From NCBI RefSeq assembly GCF_001668575.1, contig NZ_LZMD01000037.1, forward strand, positions 1 through 32,825: a DNA stretch of 32,825 nucleotides. Direction: 5' to 3'. Below the pieces are notes generated by a model that saw only the letters and a program-made list of their open reading frames with translations, made no database searches and was not told where the DNA came from. This document shows positions 15,987 to 25,645 of this stretch, one piece after another. The translations under genes were made by a program, and so were the position numbers. Source of the stretch: Mycobacterium sp. 1164985.4 (lineage in GTDB: Bacteria > Actinomycetota > Actinomycetes > Mycobacteriales > Mycobacteriaceae). How positions within the stretch are numbered: position 1 is the first letter of the stretch; each line of letters begins with the position of its first letter.

Positions 15987-17558
15987 ATGGCGGACACACT
16001 TCAGCAGTTGCTCAACGAGCGCGCCGATCGCGACACCATCGCCATTCGGCACGGACACCGCACCTGGACCTACCGCCAATACGTGGACGAGGCCAAGACG
16101 CAGGCCGCCGCACTGATCGCGGCCGCCGATCCGGACCGACCCCTGCACGTCGGCGTGCTCCTCGGAAACACTCCCGACATGCTGATCGCGCTCGCGGCAG
16201 CCGGACTCGGCGGCTACGTCGTGTGCGGCATCAACACCACCCGACGCGGTGAGGCGCTCGCGCGCGACGTGATCAAGGTGGACTGCCAGTTCCTGATCAC
16301 CGATGCCGAGCATCGCTCCTTGCTCGACGGCTTGGATCTGCCGGGCGTCACGGTGTTCGACACGTCGAGCACCGGATGGGCCGACTTCCTCGCCGGCGCT
16401 TCGGCGTTCGCCCCGCACAGGCAGGTCGCGGTCGACGACACGTTCATGATGATCTTCACCTCGGGCACCAGCGGCGACCCCAAGGCGGTCCAGGTCGCCC
16501 ACCTGATGGTGTTGTTCGCGGGCAACGCGCTGGCCGAGAGGTTCGAGCTCACCGAGAACGACGTCTGCTACCTCTCGATGCCGATGTTCCACTCCAACGC
16601 GGTGGTGGGCGGCTGGGCACCCGCGCTCGTCGCCGGAGCGGCGATGGTGCCGGCGAAGTTCTCCGCGTCGCGGTTCCTGCCCGACATCCGGCGCCACGGC
16701 GTGACCTACATGAACTACGTCGGCAAACCGCTGGCCTACGTGCTCGCGACACCCGAGCAGCCCGACGACCGCGACAACCCGCTGCGCGTCGCGTTCGGTA
16801 ACGAGGCCACCGACCGCGACATCGAGGAGTTCGGCAGGCGCTTCGACGTCACCGTCGACGACGGTTTCGGCTCGACCGAGAACGCGGTGATCATCACCCG
16901 CACCCCGGACACCCCGAAAGGTTCGATCGGACAGGGCTTTCCGGGCGTGGCGATCTACAACAGCGACACCGTCACCGAATGCCCGGTCGCGGAGTTCGAC
17001 GAGAACGGCGCGCTGATCAACGCCGACGTCGCGATCGGCGAACTGGTCAACACCGACGGCAGCGGGCTGTTCCGCGGCTACTACAACGACCGCGACGCCA
17101 CCGATGAGCGGATGCGCCACGGCATGTACTGGTCGGGCGACCTGGCCTACCGCGACGGCGCCGGGTTCATCTATCTGGCCGGGCGCACCGCCGACTGGAT
17201 GCGAGTCGACGGAGAGAACCTCGCGACCGCGCCCATCGAACGGATCCTGCTGCGATTGCCGGCGGTCAACCGCGTCGCGGTCTATCCGGTGCCCGACGAA
17301 CTCGTCGGCGATCAGGTGATGGCCGCCCTCGTGCTGCAAGACGACGCCGAAATCGAGCCGGAGACGTTCGAGGAGTTCCTGGCCGCTCAACGCGACCTCT
17401 CGCCGAAGGCGTGGCCCCGCTACGTGTGGATCGCCGACGACCTGCCCAGCACCGCGACCAACAAGATCCTCAAGCGCGAGCTGGTCGCGCGCGGTGTCAC
17501 ACCCGACGGCAGGCGGATCTGGCGGCGCGACGGCGGCAGGTACCACCCGCACCAGTGA
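15987..17558 (+). CDS. Acyl-CoA ligase (FadD/AMP-binding family)
   Basis: A 523-residue ANL-superfamily enzyme expected to activate a carboxylic acid as acyl-AMP and then acyl-CoA. ATG 15987 has GAGAGGTGAG upstream. The P-loop TSGTSGDPK is at about 158-166. Further motifs are FGNEATDRD, DDGFGSTENA for adenine binding, YWSGDLAYRDGAGFIYLAGR with the hinge Asp and Arg, and TATNKILKREL with the catalytic C-terminal Lys near 493. It resembles mycobacterial FadD1/FadD17-type proteins in overall layout, but the acid cannot be named. The divergent TetR gene and palindrome suggest substrate-induced expression. This pair lies within an otherwise conserved core gene order. Confidence 0.9.
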   Translation: MADTLQQLLNERADRDTIAIRHGHRTWTYRQYVDEAKTQAAALIAAADPDRPLHVGVLLGNTPDMLIALAAAGLGGYVVCGINTTRRGEALARDVIKVDCQFLITDAEHRSLLDGLDLPGVTVFDTSSTGWADFLAGASAFAPHRQVAVDDTFMMIFTSGTSGDPKAVQVAHLMVLFAGNALAERFELTENDVCYLSMPMFHSNAVVGGWAPALVAGAAMVPAKFSASRFLPDIRRHGVTYMNYVGKPLAYVLATPEQPDDRDNPLRVAFGNEATDRDIEEFGRRFDVTVDDGFGSTENAVIITRTPDTPKGSIGQGFPGVAIYNSDTVTECPVAEFDENGALINADVAIGELVNTDGSGLFRGYYNDRDATDERMRHGMYWSGDLAYRDGAGFIYLAGRTADWMRVDGENLATAPIERILLRLPAVNRVAVYPVPDELVGDQVMAALVLQDDAEIEPETFEEFLAAQRDLSPKAWPRYVWIADDLPSTATNKILKRELVARGVTPDGRRIWRRDGGRYHPHQ

Positions 17559-17634
17559 CAGTCCACCCACCGCGGCTGGGGGCGCTGTGGAATACCGGCC
17601 ACTGCGCACGCGTTTAGGCACTTGGCGGTTGAGC

Positions 17635-17643
17635 TGGCATAAT
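17635..17643 (+). promoter_or_regulatory. Candidate extended -10 promoter of rpmE
   Basis: TGGCATAAT combines a TGn extension with a CATAAT hexamer (17638-17643). The predicted start near 17650 would leave a 5' leader of about 75 bases before rpmE. No good -35 box is visible, as is normal for extended -10 promoters. Confidence 0.45.
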
Positions 17644-17726
17644 GGACCGCTGACCCTCGGTTCCGGTTCACGCCCGTCATCTCCGACACAGAGGGGCGAC
17701 CCGGGGCCACGATCGAAGAGGAAACC

Positions 17727-17972
17727 ATGAAAACGGGTATTCACCCTGATTACGTAGAGACCACCGTGCACTGCGGCTGCGGCAACACGTTCACCACGCG
17801 GAGCACGAAGCAGAGCGGACAGATCCACGTCGAGGTCTGCTCGCAGTGCCATCCCTTCTACACCGGCAAGCAGAAGATCCTCGACAGCGGCGGCCGCGTG
17901 GCCCGCTTCGAGAAGCGCTACGGCAAGCGCAAGGCCGCGGACAAGGCCGACAAAGGCTCAGCGGACAAGTAG
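17727..17972 (+). CDS. rpmE: 50S ribosomal protein L31 (zinc-binding C+ form)
   Basis: An 81-residue L31 starting [22 protein letters not shown] 17727 has GAAGAGGAAACC upstream. Cys16, Cys18, Cys38 and Cys41 form the zinc ribbon, so this is the zinc-containing form. Mycobacteria also have a zinc-free form elsewhere, made when zinc is scarce. L31 bridges the ribosomal subunits. The C-terminus carries a Lys-rich tail ([15 protein letters not shown]). It is followed after 87 bases by prfA, with a strong nested hairpin between. Confidence 0.97.
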   Translation: MKTGIHPDYVETTVHCGCGNTFTTRSTKQSGQIHVEVCSQCHPFYTGKQKILDSGGRVARFEKRYGKRKAADKADKGSADK

Positions 17973-17980
17973 CTTCCCTT

Positions 17981-18023
17981 CCGGCGCCCGATCTGCCGCA
18001 TCAGCGGCCAGGCCGGGCGCCGG
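17981..18023 (+). terminator. Nested hairpin between rpmE and prfA
   Basis: CCGGCGCCCG (17981-17990) pairs perfectly with CGGGCGCCGG (18014-18023). Inside it, GCCGC (17995-17999) pairs with GCGGC (18004-18008) around the loop ATCA. It begins 8 bases after the rpmE stop. It could be an attenuator, a processing site or a stabilising 3' end that sets L31 output apart from prfA. Confidence 0.55.
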
Positions 18024-18059
18024 TTTGCGTTCACGAGGGGTCACGAAGAGGAGGTCGAC

Positions 18060-19148
18060 ATGGCTCGCGCTGAATCACCGGCCCAGCCGGGCGCGATCGA
18101 CGCGCTGCTGGCCGAGCATGCCGACCTCGAACGCCAACTCAGCGACCCGGAGCTGCACGCCGACGCCGGCCGGGCACGCAAGGTGGGCAGGCGCTTCGCG
18201 CAGGTGTCGCCGATCGTCTCGACGTACCGGAAGCTCGAGGCCGCCCGCGGCGACCTGGACGCAGCGCGCGAGCTGGCGGCCGACGACCCGTCGTTCGCGG
18301 CCGAGGTCGACGAGCTCGAGGCCACCGTCGAACAACTCGACACCCAGCTGACCGATCTGCTGGCGCCCCGCGATCCGCACGACGCCGACGACATCGTCCT
18401 CGAGGTCAAATCGGGGGAGGGCGGCGAGGAATCGGCGCTGTTCGCCGCGGATCTGGCCAGGATGTACATCCGGTACGCCGAACGCCACGGCTGGACCGTC
18501 ACCGTGCTCGACGAGACCTTCTCCGACCTCGGCGGCTACAAGGACGCGACGCTGTCGATCAGGCAGAAGGGAACCTCCGCCGACGGCGTGTGGTCGCGCT
18601 TGAAATACGAGGGCGGCGTGCACCGGGTGCAACGCGTTCCGGTCACCGAATCCCAGGGCCGCGTGCACACGTCGGCGGCCGGCGTGCTCGTCTACCCGGA
18701 ACCCGAAGAGGTCGAAGAGGTGCAGATCGACGAGTCGGATCTGCGCATCGACGTTTACCGGTCCTCGGGCAAGGGTGGTCAGGGTGTCAACACCACGGAC
18801 TCCGCGGTGCGCATCACCCACCTGCCCACGGGCATCGTCGTGACCTGTCAGAACGAGCGTTCCCAGCTGCAAAACAAGGCCCGCGCGATGCAGGTGCTCG
18901 CGGCGCGGCTGCAGGCGCTCGCCGAAGAGCAGGCGCAGGCCGACGCCTCGGCCGACCGCGCCAGCCAGATCCGCACCGTCGACCGCAGCGAGCGGATCCG
19001 CACCTACAACTTCCCGGAGAACCGGATCGCCGACCATCGGATCAACTTCAAGGCGCACAACCTCGACCAGGTGCTCGACGGCGACCTCGATGACCTGTTC
19101 GACGCGCTGGCCGCCGCCGACAAACAGGCGAGACTGCAGGCCACATGA
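18060..19148 (+). CDS. prfA: Peptide chain release factor 1
   Basis: RF1 recognises UAA and UAG in the ribosomal A site and triggers release of the finished protein. ATG 18060 follows GAAGAGGAGG and gives 362 residues. The stop-codon tripeptide is PVT at 194-196 (PAT in E. coli) within [18 protein letters not shown], and this P-x-T form marks RF1 rather than RF2. The catalytic GGQ is at 239-241 in [15 protein letters not shown]-terminal [15 protein letters not shown] is typical. The next gene, prmC, encodes the enzyme that methylates the GGQ glutamine, and its start overlaps the prfA stop by 4 bases. Confidence 0.97.
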   Translation: MARAESPAQPGAIDALLAEHADLERQLSDPELHADAGRARKVGRRFAQVSPIVSTYRKLEAARGDLDAARELAADDPSFAAEVDELEATVEQLDTQLTDLLAPRDPHDADDIVLEVKSGEGGEESALFAADLARMYIRYAERHGWTVTVLDETFSDLGGYKDATLSIRQKGTSADGVWSRLKYEGGVHRVQRVPVTESQGRVHTSAAGVLVYPEPEEVEEVQIDESDLRIDVYRSSGKGGQGVNTTDSAVRITHLPTGIVVTCQNERSQLQNKARAMQVLAARLQALAEEQAQADASADRASQIRTVDRSERIRTYNFPENRIADHRINFKAHNLDQVLDGDLDDLFDALAAADKQARLQAT

Positions 19149-20026
19149 CCCGGCCCAGCCCGGCGCCGGCGTCCACGCCGTTGAGTCGGCTCATCGACGC
19201 CGCGGCGGCGGTTCTGGCCGAGGCGGGCGTCGCGGCGCCGCGCGTCGACGCCGAACTGCTGGCCGCGCACGCGCTGGGCATCGACCGCGGCCGCCTCCGC
19301 CTCGTCGAGGCCGGGCCCGAATTCCCTGACCGCTACGACGAGCTCATCGCCCGTCGCGCCCGCCGGGTCCCGCTGCAGCACCTCGTCGGCACCGCACCGT
19401 TCGGGCCGGTAGAGGTGGCTGTCGGTCCCGGTGTGTTCATCCCGCGGCCCGAGACCGAGGCCCTACTGGAATGGGCAGTGGCGCAGAAACTGCCCGACGT
19501 TCCCGTGATCGTCGACCTGTGTACGGGCAGCGGAGCGCTGGCGTTGGCGCTGTCGACCAGCTGGTCCCACGCACGCATCGTCGCCGTCGAGGACTCCGCG
19601 GCCGCACTCGACTACACGCGGCGCAACCTCGCCGGGGCGGCCGTCGAGATCGTCCACGCGGATGTGACCCAGCCCGGGCTGCTGCCCGACCTAGACGGGT
19701 CGGTCGACCTCGTCGTCGCGAACCCGCCCTACATCCCCGACGGTTCCCAGCTGGAACCCGAAGTGGCCGAACATGATCCGCCCCACGCGTTGTTCGGGGG
19801 ACCGGACGGCATGCGCGTGATCGAGGCGATCGCCGATCTCGCGGCGCGGTGGCTGCGCGCCGGAGGGTTGCTCGCCGTCGAGCACGACGACACGACCTCG
19901 GACCGCACCGTCGAGGTGTTCCGCCGGTCAGGGCATTTCGACGACATCATCGCCCGGCGCGATCTCGCCGGGCGGCCGCGGTTCGTGACCGCACGGAGGA
20001 GCCCCGAAGGAGGACCCGCGGCATGA
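19145..20026 (+). CDS. prmC: Release factor glutamine N5-methyltransferase
   Basis: A SAM-dependent enzyme that methylates the Gln of the GGQ motif in release factors, which speeds termination. The start at 19145 overlaps the prfA stop, and the protein has 293 residues. The N-terminal helical domain (residues about 10-80) contacts the release factor. The Rossmann domain has [10 protein letters not shown], the SAM motif [13 protein letters not shown] at 124-136 and the catalytic NPPY at 193-196. It is also called hemK in older mycobacterial annotation. Its stop overlaps the start of the next gene, so prfA, prmC and the Sua5 gene look translationally coupled. Confidence 0.96.
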   Translation: MTRPSPAPASTPLSRLIDAAAAVLAEAGVAAPRVDAELLAAHALGIDRGRLRLVEAGPEFPDRYDELIARRARRVPLQHLVGTAPFGPVEVAVGPGVFIPRPETEALLEWAVAQKLPDVPVIVDLCTGSGALALALSTSWSHARIVAVEDSAAALDYTRRNLAGAAVEIVHADVTQPGLLPDLDGSVDLVVANPPYIPDGSQLEPEVAEHDPPHALFGGPDGMRVIEAIADLAARWLRAGGLLAVEHDDTTSDRTVEVFRRSGHFDDIIARRDLAGRPRFVTARRSPEGGPAA

Positions 20027-20676
20027 GTCAGGTGTTCGACTGCTCCGACGCCGACCAACGTGAGAGGGGCATCGCGTCGGCGATCAGCGCGCTCAAGGGC
20101 GGGCGCCTCGTCGTCCTGCCGACCGACACCGTCTACGGCATCGGCGCTGATGCGTTCGACAGCGAAGCAGTCGCCGCCCTGCTCGCCGCTAAGGGTCGCG
20201 GCCGCGACATGCCCGTGCCCGTCCTCGTCGGTTCGTGGCACACGATCGAAGGCCTGGTGTTCAACGTGCCGAGCAGTGCCCGCGAACTCATCCGCGCCTT
20301 CTGGCCGGGCGCACTGAGCCTCGTCGTACGCCAGGCGCCGTCTCTGCATTGGGACCTCGGCGACGCGCACGGAACCGTGATGCTGCGCATGCCGTTACAC
20401 CCGGTGGCGATCGAACTGCTGCGAGCGGTCGGCCCCATGGCGGTCTCCAGTGCCAACGTCTCCGGGCGCCCGCCGGCGGTCACCGCCGAAGCGGCGCGCG
20501 AACAACTCGGCGAACAGGTCGAGGTGTATCTCGAAGCGGGACCCTCCGAGCAACAGGCGGCGTCGACGATCGTCGACCTCACCGGTGCGGATCCGCGCGT
20601 GCTGCGCCAGGGTCCGGTCAGCGTGGAGGCGATCGCCGGCGTGCTCGGTGTGGACCCGACGACTTTGACGGGCTGA
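20023..20676 (+). CDS. L-threonylcarbamoyladenylate synthase (Sua5/YciO/YrdC family)
   Basis: A 217-residue protein that makes threonylcarbamoyl-AMP from threonine, bicarbonate and ATP for the t6A37 modification of ANN-decoding tRNAs. ATG 20023 follows GAAGGAGGACC and overlaps the prmC stop. The YrdC fold shows GGRLVVLPTDTVYGIGADA early on, AKGRGRDMPVPVLV with the Lys/Arg set that binds substrates, WPGALSLVV, LRMPLHP, and SSANVSGRPP. The C-terminal extra domain of full Sua5 is absent, so it is the short TsaC-like form. It lies among genes for translation fidelity, in line with the role. Homologue of Rv1301. Confidence 0.93.
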   Translation: MSQVFDCSDADQRERGIASAISALKGGRLVVLPTDTVYGIGADAFDSEAVAALLAAKGRGRDMPVPVLVGSWHTIEGLVFNVPSSARELIRAFWPGALSLVVRQAPSLHWDLGDAHGTVMLRMPLHPVAIELLRAVGPMAVSSANVSGRPPAVTAEAAREQLGEQVEVYLEAGPSEQQAASTIVDLTGADPRVLRQGPVSVEAIAGVLGVDPTTLTG

Positions 20677-20687
20677 GATTGACTTTC

Positions 20688-21896
20688 GTGCAGTACGGTT
20701 CACCGGTGGTCTACGCCACCGACACGCTGCTGGCACTCAACGATCGCGGTGCGGGTGTACCGATCCGGGAGCTCGCGCTGGTCGGCCTGACGGCGGCGAT
20801 CATCACGTACTTCGCCACCGGGTGGGTCCGGGTCCTCGCGCGTCGCCTTGGTGCGGTCGCGATCCCGCGCGACCGCGACGTGCACGCGCAACCCATTCCA
20901 CGGATGGGCGGGCTCGCGATGTACATCGGCGTCGCGTTCGCTGTGCTGCTCGCGTCCCAGTTGCCGGCGCTGACGCGGGGTTTCGTCTATTCGAGCGGCA
21001 TGCCCGCGGTGGTCGTAGCCGGCGGCCTGATCATGGTCGTCGGCTTGATCGACGACCGTTGGGGTTTGGACTCGCTGACCAAGTTCGCGGGCCAGATCAC
21101 CGCGGCGAGCGTCCTCGTCACCATGGGTGTGGCGTGGAGCGTGCTCTACATCCCGATCGGCGGCGTCGGCACGATCGTCCTCGATCAGGTGTCGTCGATC
21201 CTGTTGACGCTGGCGCTGACGGTGTCGATCGTCAACGCGATGAACTTCATCGACGGTCTCGACGGGCTCGCCGCCGGGCTCGGGTTGATCACCGCATCCG
21301 CGATCTGCATCTTCTCGGTCGGGCTGCTGCGCGATCACGGTGGCGACGTGCTGTTCTACCCGCCCGCCGTCATCTCGGTTGTGCTGGCCGGTGTGTGCCT
21401 CGGCTTCCTGCCGCACAACTTCCACCCGGCCAAGATCTTCATGGGCGACTCCGGTTCGATGCTGATCGGCCTGATGCTTGCGGCGGCCTCGACCACGGCC
21501 GCCGGGCCCATCTCGCAGACTGCGTACGGGGTGCGCGACGTGTTCGCACTGCTGTCGCCGTTCCTGCTCGTTGTCGCGGTGATGTTCGTACCGGCGCTCG
21601 ACACACTGCTGGCGATCATCCGGCGCACCAGGGCGGGGGTGCACTTCACGACACCGGACAAGATGCACTTGCATCACCGATTGCTGCAGATCGGTCATTC
21701 GCACCGGCGGGTCGTCCTGGTGATCTATCTGTGGGTGAGCATCGTCTGCTTCGGCGCGGCCAGCACGATCTTCTTCGATCCGCGTTACAGCGGAGCGGTC
21801 ATGTTGGCCGCGATTCTGGTCGCCGTCGTGGTGACCTTGATTCCCCTTCTGCGCCGTCGAAACGGCCAATTTCAGCCAATGTACGACGAAAAGTAG
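20688..21896 (+). CDS. wecA: Polyprenyl-phosphate GlcNAc-1-phosphate transferase (WecA/Rfe)
   Basis: An integral membrane enzyme that adds GlcNAc-1-phosphate to decaprenyl phosphate, starting the linker that ties arabinogalactan to peptidoglycan. The GTG at 20688 gives 402 residues and matches the MQYG-like start I recall for the M. tuberculosis protein. A TTG at 20679 is an alternative, and neither has a strong ribosome-binding site. About 11 hydrophobic segments carry the family motifs HAQPIPRMGG, LIDDRWGLDSLTKF with the Mg-binding Asp pair, NFIDGLDGLAAG, KIFMGDSGSM and the late HLHHRLLQIGHSHRR. The C-terminus ends in a charged cytoplasmic tail. It is listed as rfe in M. tuberculosis (Rv1302). 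Confidence 0.94.
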   Translation: MQYGSPVVYATDTLLALNDRGAGVPIRELALVGLTAAIITYFATGWVRVLARRLGAVAIPRDRDVHAQPIPRMGGLAMYIGVAFAVLLASQLPALTRGFVYSSGMPAVVVAGGLIMVVGLIDDRWGLDSLTKFAGQITAASVLVTMGVAWSVLYIPIGGVGTIVLDQVSSILLTLALTVSIVNAMNFIDGLDGLAAGLGLITASAICIFSVGLLRDHGGDVLFYPPAVISVVLAGVCLGFLPHNFHPAKIFMGDSGSMLIGLMLAAASTTAAGPISQTAYGVRDVFALLSPFLLVVAVMFVPALDTLLAIIRRTRAGVHFTTPDKMHLHHRLLQIGHSHRRVVLVIYLWVSIVCFGAASTIFFDPRYSGAVMLAAILVAVVVTLIPLLRRRNGQFQPMYDEK

Positions 21897-21927
21897 TAGA
21901 CCCCCTTTTATGCCTCCCACCATGTGT

Positions 21928-21933
21928 TAGGGT
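21928..21933 (+). promoter_or_regulatory. Candidate atp operon promoter (extended -10)
   Basis: TAGGGT is preceded by TG and one base (TGT-TAGGGT), an extended -10. Transcription would begin near 21940, giving a leader of about 190 bases before atpI. No convincing -35 is visible. It is the best candidate in the 236-bp gap after wecA. Confidence 0.45.
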
Positions 21934-21941
21934 GCATTCAG

Positions 21942-21996
21942 AACCCGAAAAAACCTCGCGGGTTGCCGGCCCCCGGGCCATCGGTTCACGACCGAT
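21942..21996 (+). promoter_or_regulatory. Two hairpins at the 5' end of the atp leader
   Basis: AACCCG (21942-21947) pairs with CGGGTT (21959-21964), and ATCGGT (21980-21985) pairs with ACCGAT (21991-21996). If transcription starts near 21940, the first stem sits at the very 5' end of the mRNA. Alternatively the first could help end wecA transcripts. Confidence 0.35.
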
Positions 21997-22032
21997 CGGC
22001 ACGGAACCACGACCGACAAAGGGAGCTGCCCC

Positions 22033-22128
22033 GTGGGTGATTTCTGCGAGCCAACCGCCCTCCGATACGCTCAGGGCGCCACGCACGCAAATCATCGGGG
22101 CAGCCACCGTGACCGCGGATTGAGGTGA
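22033..22128 (+). CDS. Candidate upstream ORF in the atp leader (31 aa)
   Basis: GTG 22033 follows AAAGGGAGCTGCCCC, a plausible ribosome-binding site. The frame ends at TGA 22126-22128, within the purine-rich GAGGTGAAG that should serve as the atpI ribosome-binding site. The peptide starts [12 protein letters not shown]. Third-position GC is about 68 percent, lower than in the atp genes. Translation of it would place ribosomes on the atpI start region. Confidence 0.3.
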   Translation: MGDFCEPTALRYAQGATHANHRGSHRDRGLR

Positions 22129-22132
22129 AGTT

Positions 22133-22579
22133 GTGACGACGCCAGCGCAGGACGCGCCGTTGGTGTTCCCCTCGGTTGCCTTCCGGCCATTGCGCCTGTT
22201 CGTGATCTGCCTGGTCTTTGCCGGCATCGTGACCGCCGTCGCCGCCCTGCTCGAACATCCGATGGTAGGGGTGTTCTTCGGTATCGGGCTCGGCCTCGGT
22301 CTGCTCAACGCCGTTTTGGTGCAGCGGTCGGTGGATTCCATTACGGCCGAAGAACATCCGCTCAAGCGCAAGATGGCGCTCAATTCCGCGACCCGGCTGC
22401 TGATCATGACGGTCATCGGGTTGACCATCGCCTTCATCTTCCGGCCCCAGGGTCTGGGAGTGGTGTTTGGCATGGCGCTGTTCCAGGTATTGCTTGTTAT
22501 TTCCACGGCATTGCCTGTGATGAAGAAGCTCAAGGCAGGTGCCGGTGACGGACTCGAAGGAGAGGCTCCGCAGCAATGA
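22133..22579 (+). CDS. atpI: ATP synthase protein I
   Basis: A 148-residue membrane protein from GTG 22133, first gene of the atp operon. Four hydrophobic segments are seen ([48 protein letters not shown] and [18 protein letters not shown]). The polar C-terminus has basic Lys residues and ends in EAPQQ. AtpI proteins help assemble the c-ring in other bacteria and are not part of the finished enzyme. It corresponds to Rv1303. Its stop overlaps the atpB start by 4 bases (ATGA). Confidence 0.88.
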   Translation: MTTPAQDAPLVFPSVAFRPLRLFVICLVFAGIVTAVAALLEHPMVGVFFGIGLGLGLLNAVLVQRSVDSITAEEHPLKRKMALNSATRLLIMTVIGLTIAFIFRPQGLGVVFGMALFQVLLVISTALPVMKKLKAGAGDGLEGEAPQQ

Positions 22580-23364
22580 CGGGATTTGATGTCGCCGGCC
22601 AATCGGCTCAGACCACGATCCTGGCCGCCGAATCCGGAATCCAGGTCGGCCACCACACAGAGGCACACTGGTTCGGGCTGACGGTGAACACCGACACCGT
22701 GCTCGCCACGGCCATCGCCGCGGTGATCGTGCTCGGCCTCGCCTTCTACCTGCGGGCGAAGGTCACCTCGAGCGGCGTTCCCTCTGGCGTGCAGCTGTTC
22801 TGGGAAGCCATCACGGTGCAGACGCGCAACCAGGTCGAGGCTGCGATCGGCATGAAGATCGCCCCGTTCGTCCTGCCGCTCGCCGTGACGTTGTTCGTTT
22901 TCATCTTAATTGCCAACTGGCTGTCGGTGCTGCCGGTGCAATACACCGACTCCAGCGGCGCGATCCACGAGCTGCTCAAGCCCCCGGCATCCGACATCAA
23001 CTTCGTGCTGGCGTTGGCGTTGTTCGTGTTCATCGCGTACCACGCCGCCGGGTTCTGGCGTCGCGGTCCGCTCGGCCACCCGTGGCGGGTGCTCAAGGGC
23101 CACGTCACGATCCTGGCTCCGATCAACCTCGTCGAGGAGATCGCCAAGCCGGTCTCGCTGTCTCTGCGACTCTTCGGAAACATCTTCGCCGGCGGCATCC
23201 TGGTCGCGCTGATCGCGCTGTTCCCGCCGTACATCATGTGGTTGCCGAACGCGATCTGGAAGAGCTTCGACTTGTTCGTCGGCGCGATCCAGGCCTTCAT
23301 CTTCGCGCTGTTGACGATCTTGTACTTCAGCCAGTCGATGGAACTCGAAGAAGACCACCACTAG
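22576..23364 (+). CDS. atpB: ATP synthase Fo subunit a
   Basis: The stationary membrane subunit that forms the two proton half-channels beside the c-ring. The 262 residues have an N-terminal outside segment with a [10 protein letters not shown] motif, then several membrane helices. The essential Arg is Arg198 in [14 protein letters not shown], and the final helix contains [18 protein letters not shown]. The ATG at 22576 overlaps the atpI stop. The start region is supported by the conserved mycobacterial [13 protein letters not shown] segment. The next gene, atpE, is 78 bases downstream with its own strong ribosome-binding site, fitting the higher output needed for the c-ring. Confidence 0.97.
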   Translation: MTGFDVAGQSAQTTILAAESGIQVGHHTEAHWFGLTVNTDTVLATAIAAVIVLGLAFYLRAKVTSSGVPSGVQLFWEAITVQTRNQVEAAIGMKIAPFVLPLAVTLFVFILIANWLSVLPVQYTDSSGAIHELLKPPASDINFVLALALFVFIAYHAAGFWRRGPLGHPWRVLKGHVTILAPINLVEEIAKPVSLSLRLFGNIFAGGILVALIALFPPYIMWLPNAIWKSFDLFVGAIQAFIFALLTILYFSQSMELEEDHH

Positions 23365-23428
23365 CCAGACCGAACAAGCCAACCGAACAAGCAGGACCCA
23401 CAACCTGGTAGGACAGCTACCAGTTATC

Positions 23429-23691
<263 letters not shown>

Positions 23692-23699
23692 TCCCGGCC

Positions 23700-24218
23700 A
23701 TGGCTGACTCGAACGTCGTTCTGTTGGCGGCAGAGGAAGGCGGACAAAGCAACTTCCTCATCCCCAACGGCACTTTCTTCTTCGTGCTGCTCATCTTCCT
23801 GATCGTGCTCGGCGTGATCGCGAAGTGGGTCGTGCCACCGATTTCCAAGGTGCTGCACGAGCGCGAAGCGATGGTGCACAAGACGACTGAGGACAACAGG
23901 CGGGCAGCCCAGCTGCGGGCTGCCGCCGAAGCCGACTACCGCGAGGTGATGGCGAACGCTCGCCGCGAGGCGACGAATGTCCGTGAGGAAGCCCGCGCCG
24001 AGGGACGTCAGATCGTCGAGGAGGCGCGGACCCGCGCCCACACCGAGGTGTCGACTCTGCTCCAGCAGGCAAACGAGGAGCTGACGCGACAGTCCAGGGA
24101 CTTGACCTCCGACCTCCAGGCGTCGGTCGAGACCCTGGCGGCGAATCTGGCGAGCCGTGTTCTCGGCGTCGATGTCACGACTCGGACCGTTCCGGTATCG
24201 ACGGGCCAGGGGAGCTAA
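23700..24218 (+). CDS. atpF: ATP synthase Fo subunit b
   Basis: The peripheral stalk subunit, 172 residues. A single membrane helix lies at about residues 25-44 ([21 protein letters not shown], spanning about 21 residues). A long charged coiled coil follows ([25 protein letters not shown] and onward) that reaches up to the F1 head. The protein pairs with the b' part of the next gene's product. ATG 23700 follows the atpE stop by 8 bases and has only a weak ribosome-binding site, suggesting coupled translation. Confidence 0.96.
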   Translation: MADSNVVLLAAEEGGQSNFLIPNGTFFFVLLIFLIVLGVIAKWVVPPISKVLHEREAMVHKTTEDNRRAAQLRAAAEADYREVMANARREATNVREEARAEGRQIVEEARTRAHTEVSTLLQQANEELTRQSRDLTSDLQASVETLAANLASRVLGVDVTTRTVPVSTGQGS

Positions 24219-24221
24219 CGC

Positions 24222-25553
24222 ATGTCGACATTCATCGGACAGCTCATCGGTTTCGCGCTCATCGTCTTCATCTTGGTGCGGTACGTCGTGCCTCTGGTGC
24301 GACGGATGATGGTCGCCCAGAAGGAGACCGTTCGCAGGCAGCTCGAGGAGCACGCCGAGGCCGAGAAGAAGGTGGCCGACGCCGACACCGAGCATGCGAA
24401 GGCTCTAGAGCAGGCCAAATCCGAGGCCGCAGAGGTGATCGAGGAGGCCCGAAGGGACGCCGAAAAGATCGCCGAGCAGCTTCGCGTGCAGGCCGACCAG
24501 GAGTTGGAGCGGATCAAGACCCAAGGCGCGCAACAGGTTCAGCTACTGCGCCAGCAGCTGGTCCGTGAGCTGAGGCAGAGCCTGGGCGCCGAGTCGGTAC
24601 AGCGGGCCGGCGACATCGTGCGCAACTTCGTGTCCGACAGCTCCGAGCAGTCCGCGACCGTCGACCGCTTCCTCGCGGAGCTCGATGAGATGGCCCCGTC
24701 GACGACGACCTTCTCGGACAGCGCCACGGCGAAACTGCGTGCGGCAAGCCGTGACTCGCTGGCTCAGGTGGTCGAGCGTTTCGACTCCGCGATCTCCGGA
24801 CTCGACGCGGACGGCCTGACGCGGCTGGCGGACGACCTGGCCTCCACGGCGAAGCTGCTGCGCGGCGAGCCCGTGCTCTCGCGGCACCTGTCCGATCCGT
24901 CGAGCGCCGACGAGCCCAAGGTCCGGCTCGTGGAGCGTCTGCTCTCGGGCCAGGTGTCGGACCCCGCCCTCGACATCCTCAAAAACGCTGCGTCGCAGCG
25001 TTGGTCGAGCACCTCGGATTTGATCCACAGCATCCAGCACGTCGCCAGGCTGGCGCTTCTGGTGCGGGCCGAGGGTGAAGATCAGATCGAGGACGTCGAA
25101 GACCAGCTGTTCAGGTTCAGCCGCATTCTCGATTCCGAGCCGCGTCTGATCTCGCTGCTCGGCGAGTACACCGCCCCGCTGGAGGGCCGGATCAGCTTGC
25201 TGAACAACGTTCTTGGACGCCGAGCGAACAAGAACACCGCGGACCTGCTGCGCCAGACGCTCGATCTGCTGCACGGCGAGCGCGCGGACGAGGCCGTTCG
25301 CGATCTCGCGAATCTGGCCGTCTCCCGCCGCGGTGAAGTCGTGGCGCAGGTTCGCGCGGCCGCGGAGCTCAGCGACGCCCAGAACGAGCGGCTCACCGAA
25401 CTGCTCACCCGTATCTACGACCGCCCGGTGTCGATTCAGCTCGACGTGAACCCCGAACTGCTCGGCGGCTTGACGATCGCCGTCGGCGACGAGGTGATCG
25501 ACGGCTCGCTGGCGTCGAAGCTGGCGGCGGCCGAGACCCGCTTACCCGACTGA
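24222..25553 (+). CDS. atpFH: ATP synthase fused b'-delta subunit
   Basis: A 443-residue fusion found in mycobacteria and relatives. Residues 4-22 ([19 protein letters not shown]) are a membrane helix, and residues about 30-160 a charged coiled coil, together forming a second b-like stalk. From about 165 onward is the delta (OSCP) domain that caps the alpha3beta3 head, ending in [24 protein letters not shown], a normal delta C-terminus. A mycobacterial insertion between the two parts (about 165-270) makes it much longer than separate b and delta. GGGGAG precedes ATG 24222. Often annotated atpH or atpF-H. Confidence 0.95.
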   Translation: MSTFIGQLIGFALIVFILVRYVVPLVRRMMVAQKETVRRQLEEHAEAEKKVADADTEHAKALEQAKSEAAEVIEEARRDAEKIAEQLRVQADQELERIKTQGAQQVQLLRQQLVRELRQSLGAESVQRAGDIVRNFVSDSSEQSATVDRFLAELDEMAPSTTTFSDSATAKLRAASRDSLAQVVERFDSAISGLDADGLTRLADDLASTAKLLRGEPVLSRHLSDPSSADEPKVRLVERLLSGQVSDPALDILKNAASQRWSSTSDLIHSIQHVARLALLVRAEGEDQIEDVEDQLFRFSRILDSEPRLISLLGEYTAPLEGRISLLNNVLGRRANKNTADLLRQTLDLLHGERADEAVRDLANLAVSRRGEVVAQVRAAAELSDAQNERLTELLTRIYDRPVSIQLDVNPELLGGLTIAVGDEVIDGSLASKLAAAETRLPD

Positions 25554-25603
25554 CCCGACCACACCAAGACCCATACACGAAGTAGGAAGCGAGAAAGCCC
25601 CCG

Positions 25604-25645
25604 ATGAGCGCTCGCGCGAAGAGGAGAAGACCATGGCAGAGTTGA
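25604..25645 (+). CDS. Possible 13-codon ORF overlapping the atpA start
   Basis: ATG 25604 opens [13 protein letters not shown] and stops at 25643-25645, inside atpA. It spans the atpA ribosome-binding site (AGAGGAGAAG). No clear ribosome-binding site of its own is present, so this may be coincidence. Confidence 0.12.
   Translation: MSARAKRRRPWQS

Noticed and set aside
15882..17852. 656-codon open frame on the minus strand across the ligase and rpmE
   Set aside because: It is the complement of well-supported genes. Its translation is Arg/Val/Asp-rich with no family motifs, as expected from high-GC DNA.
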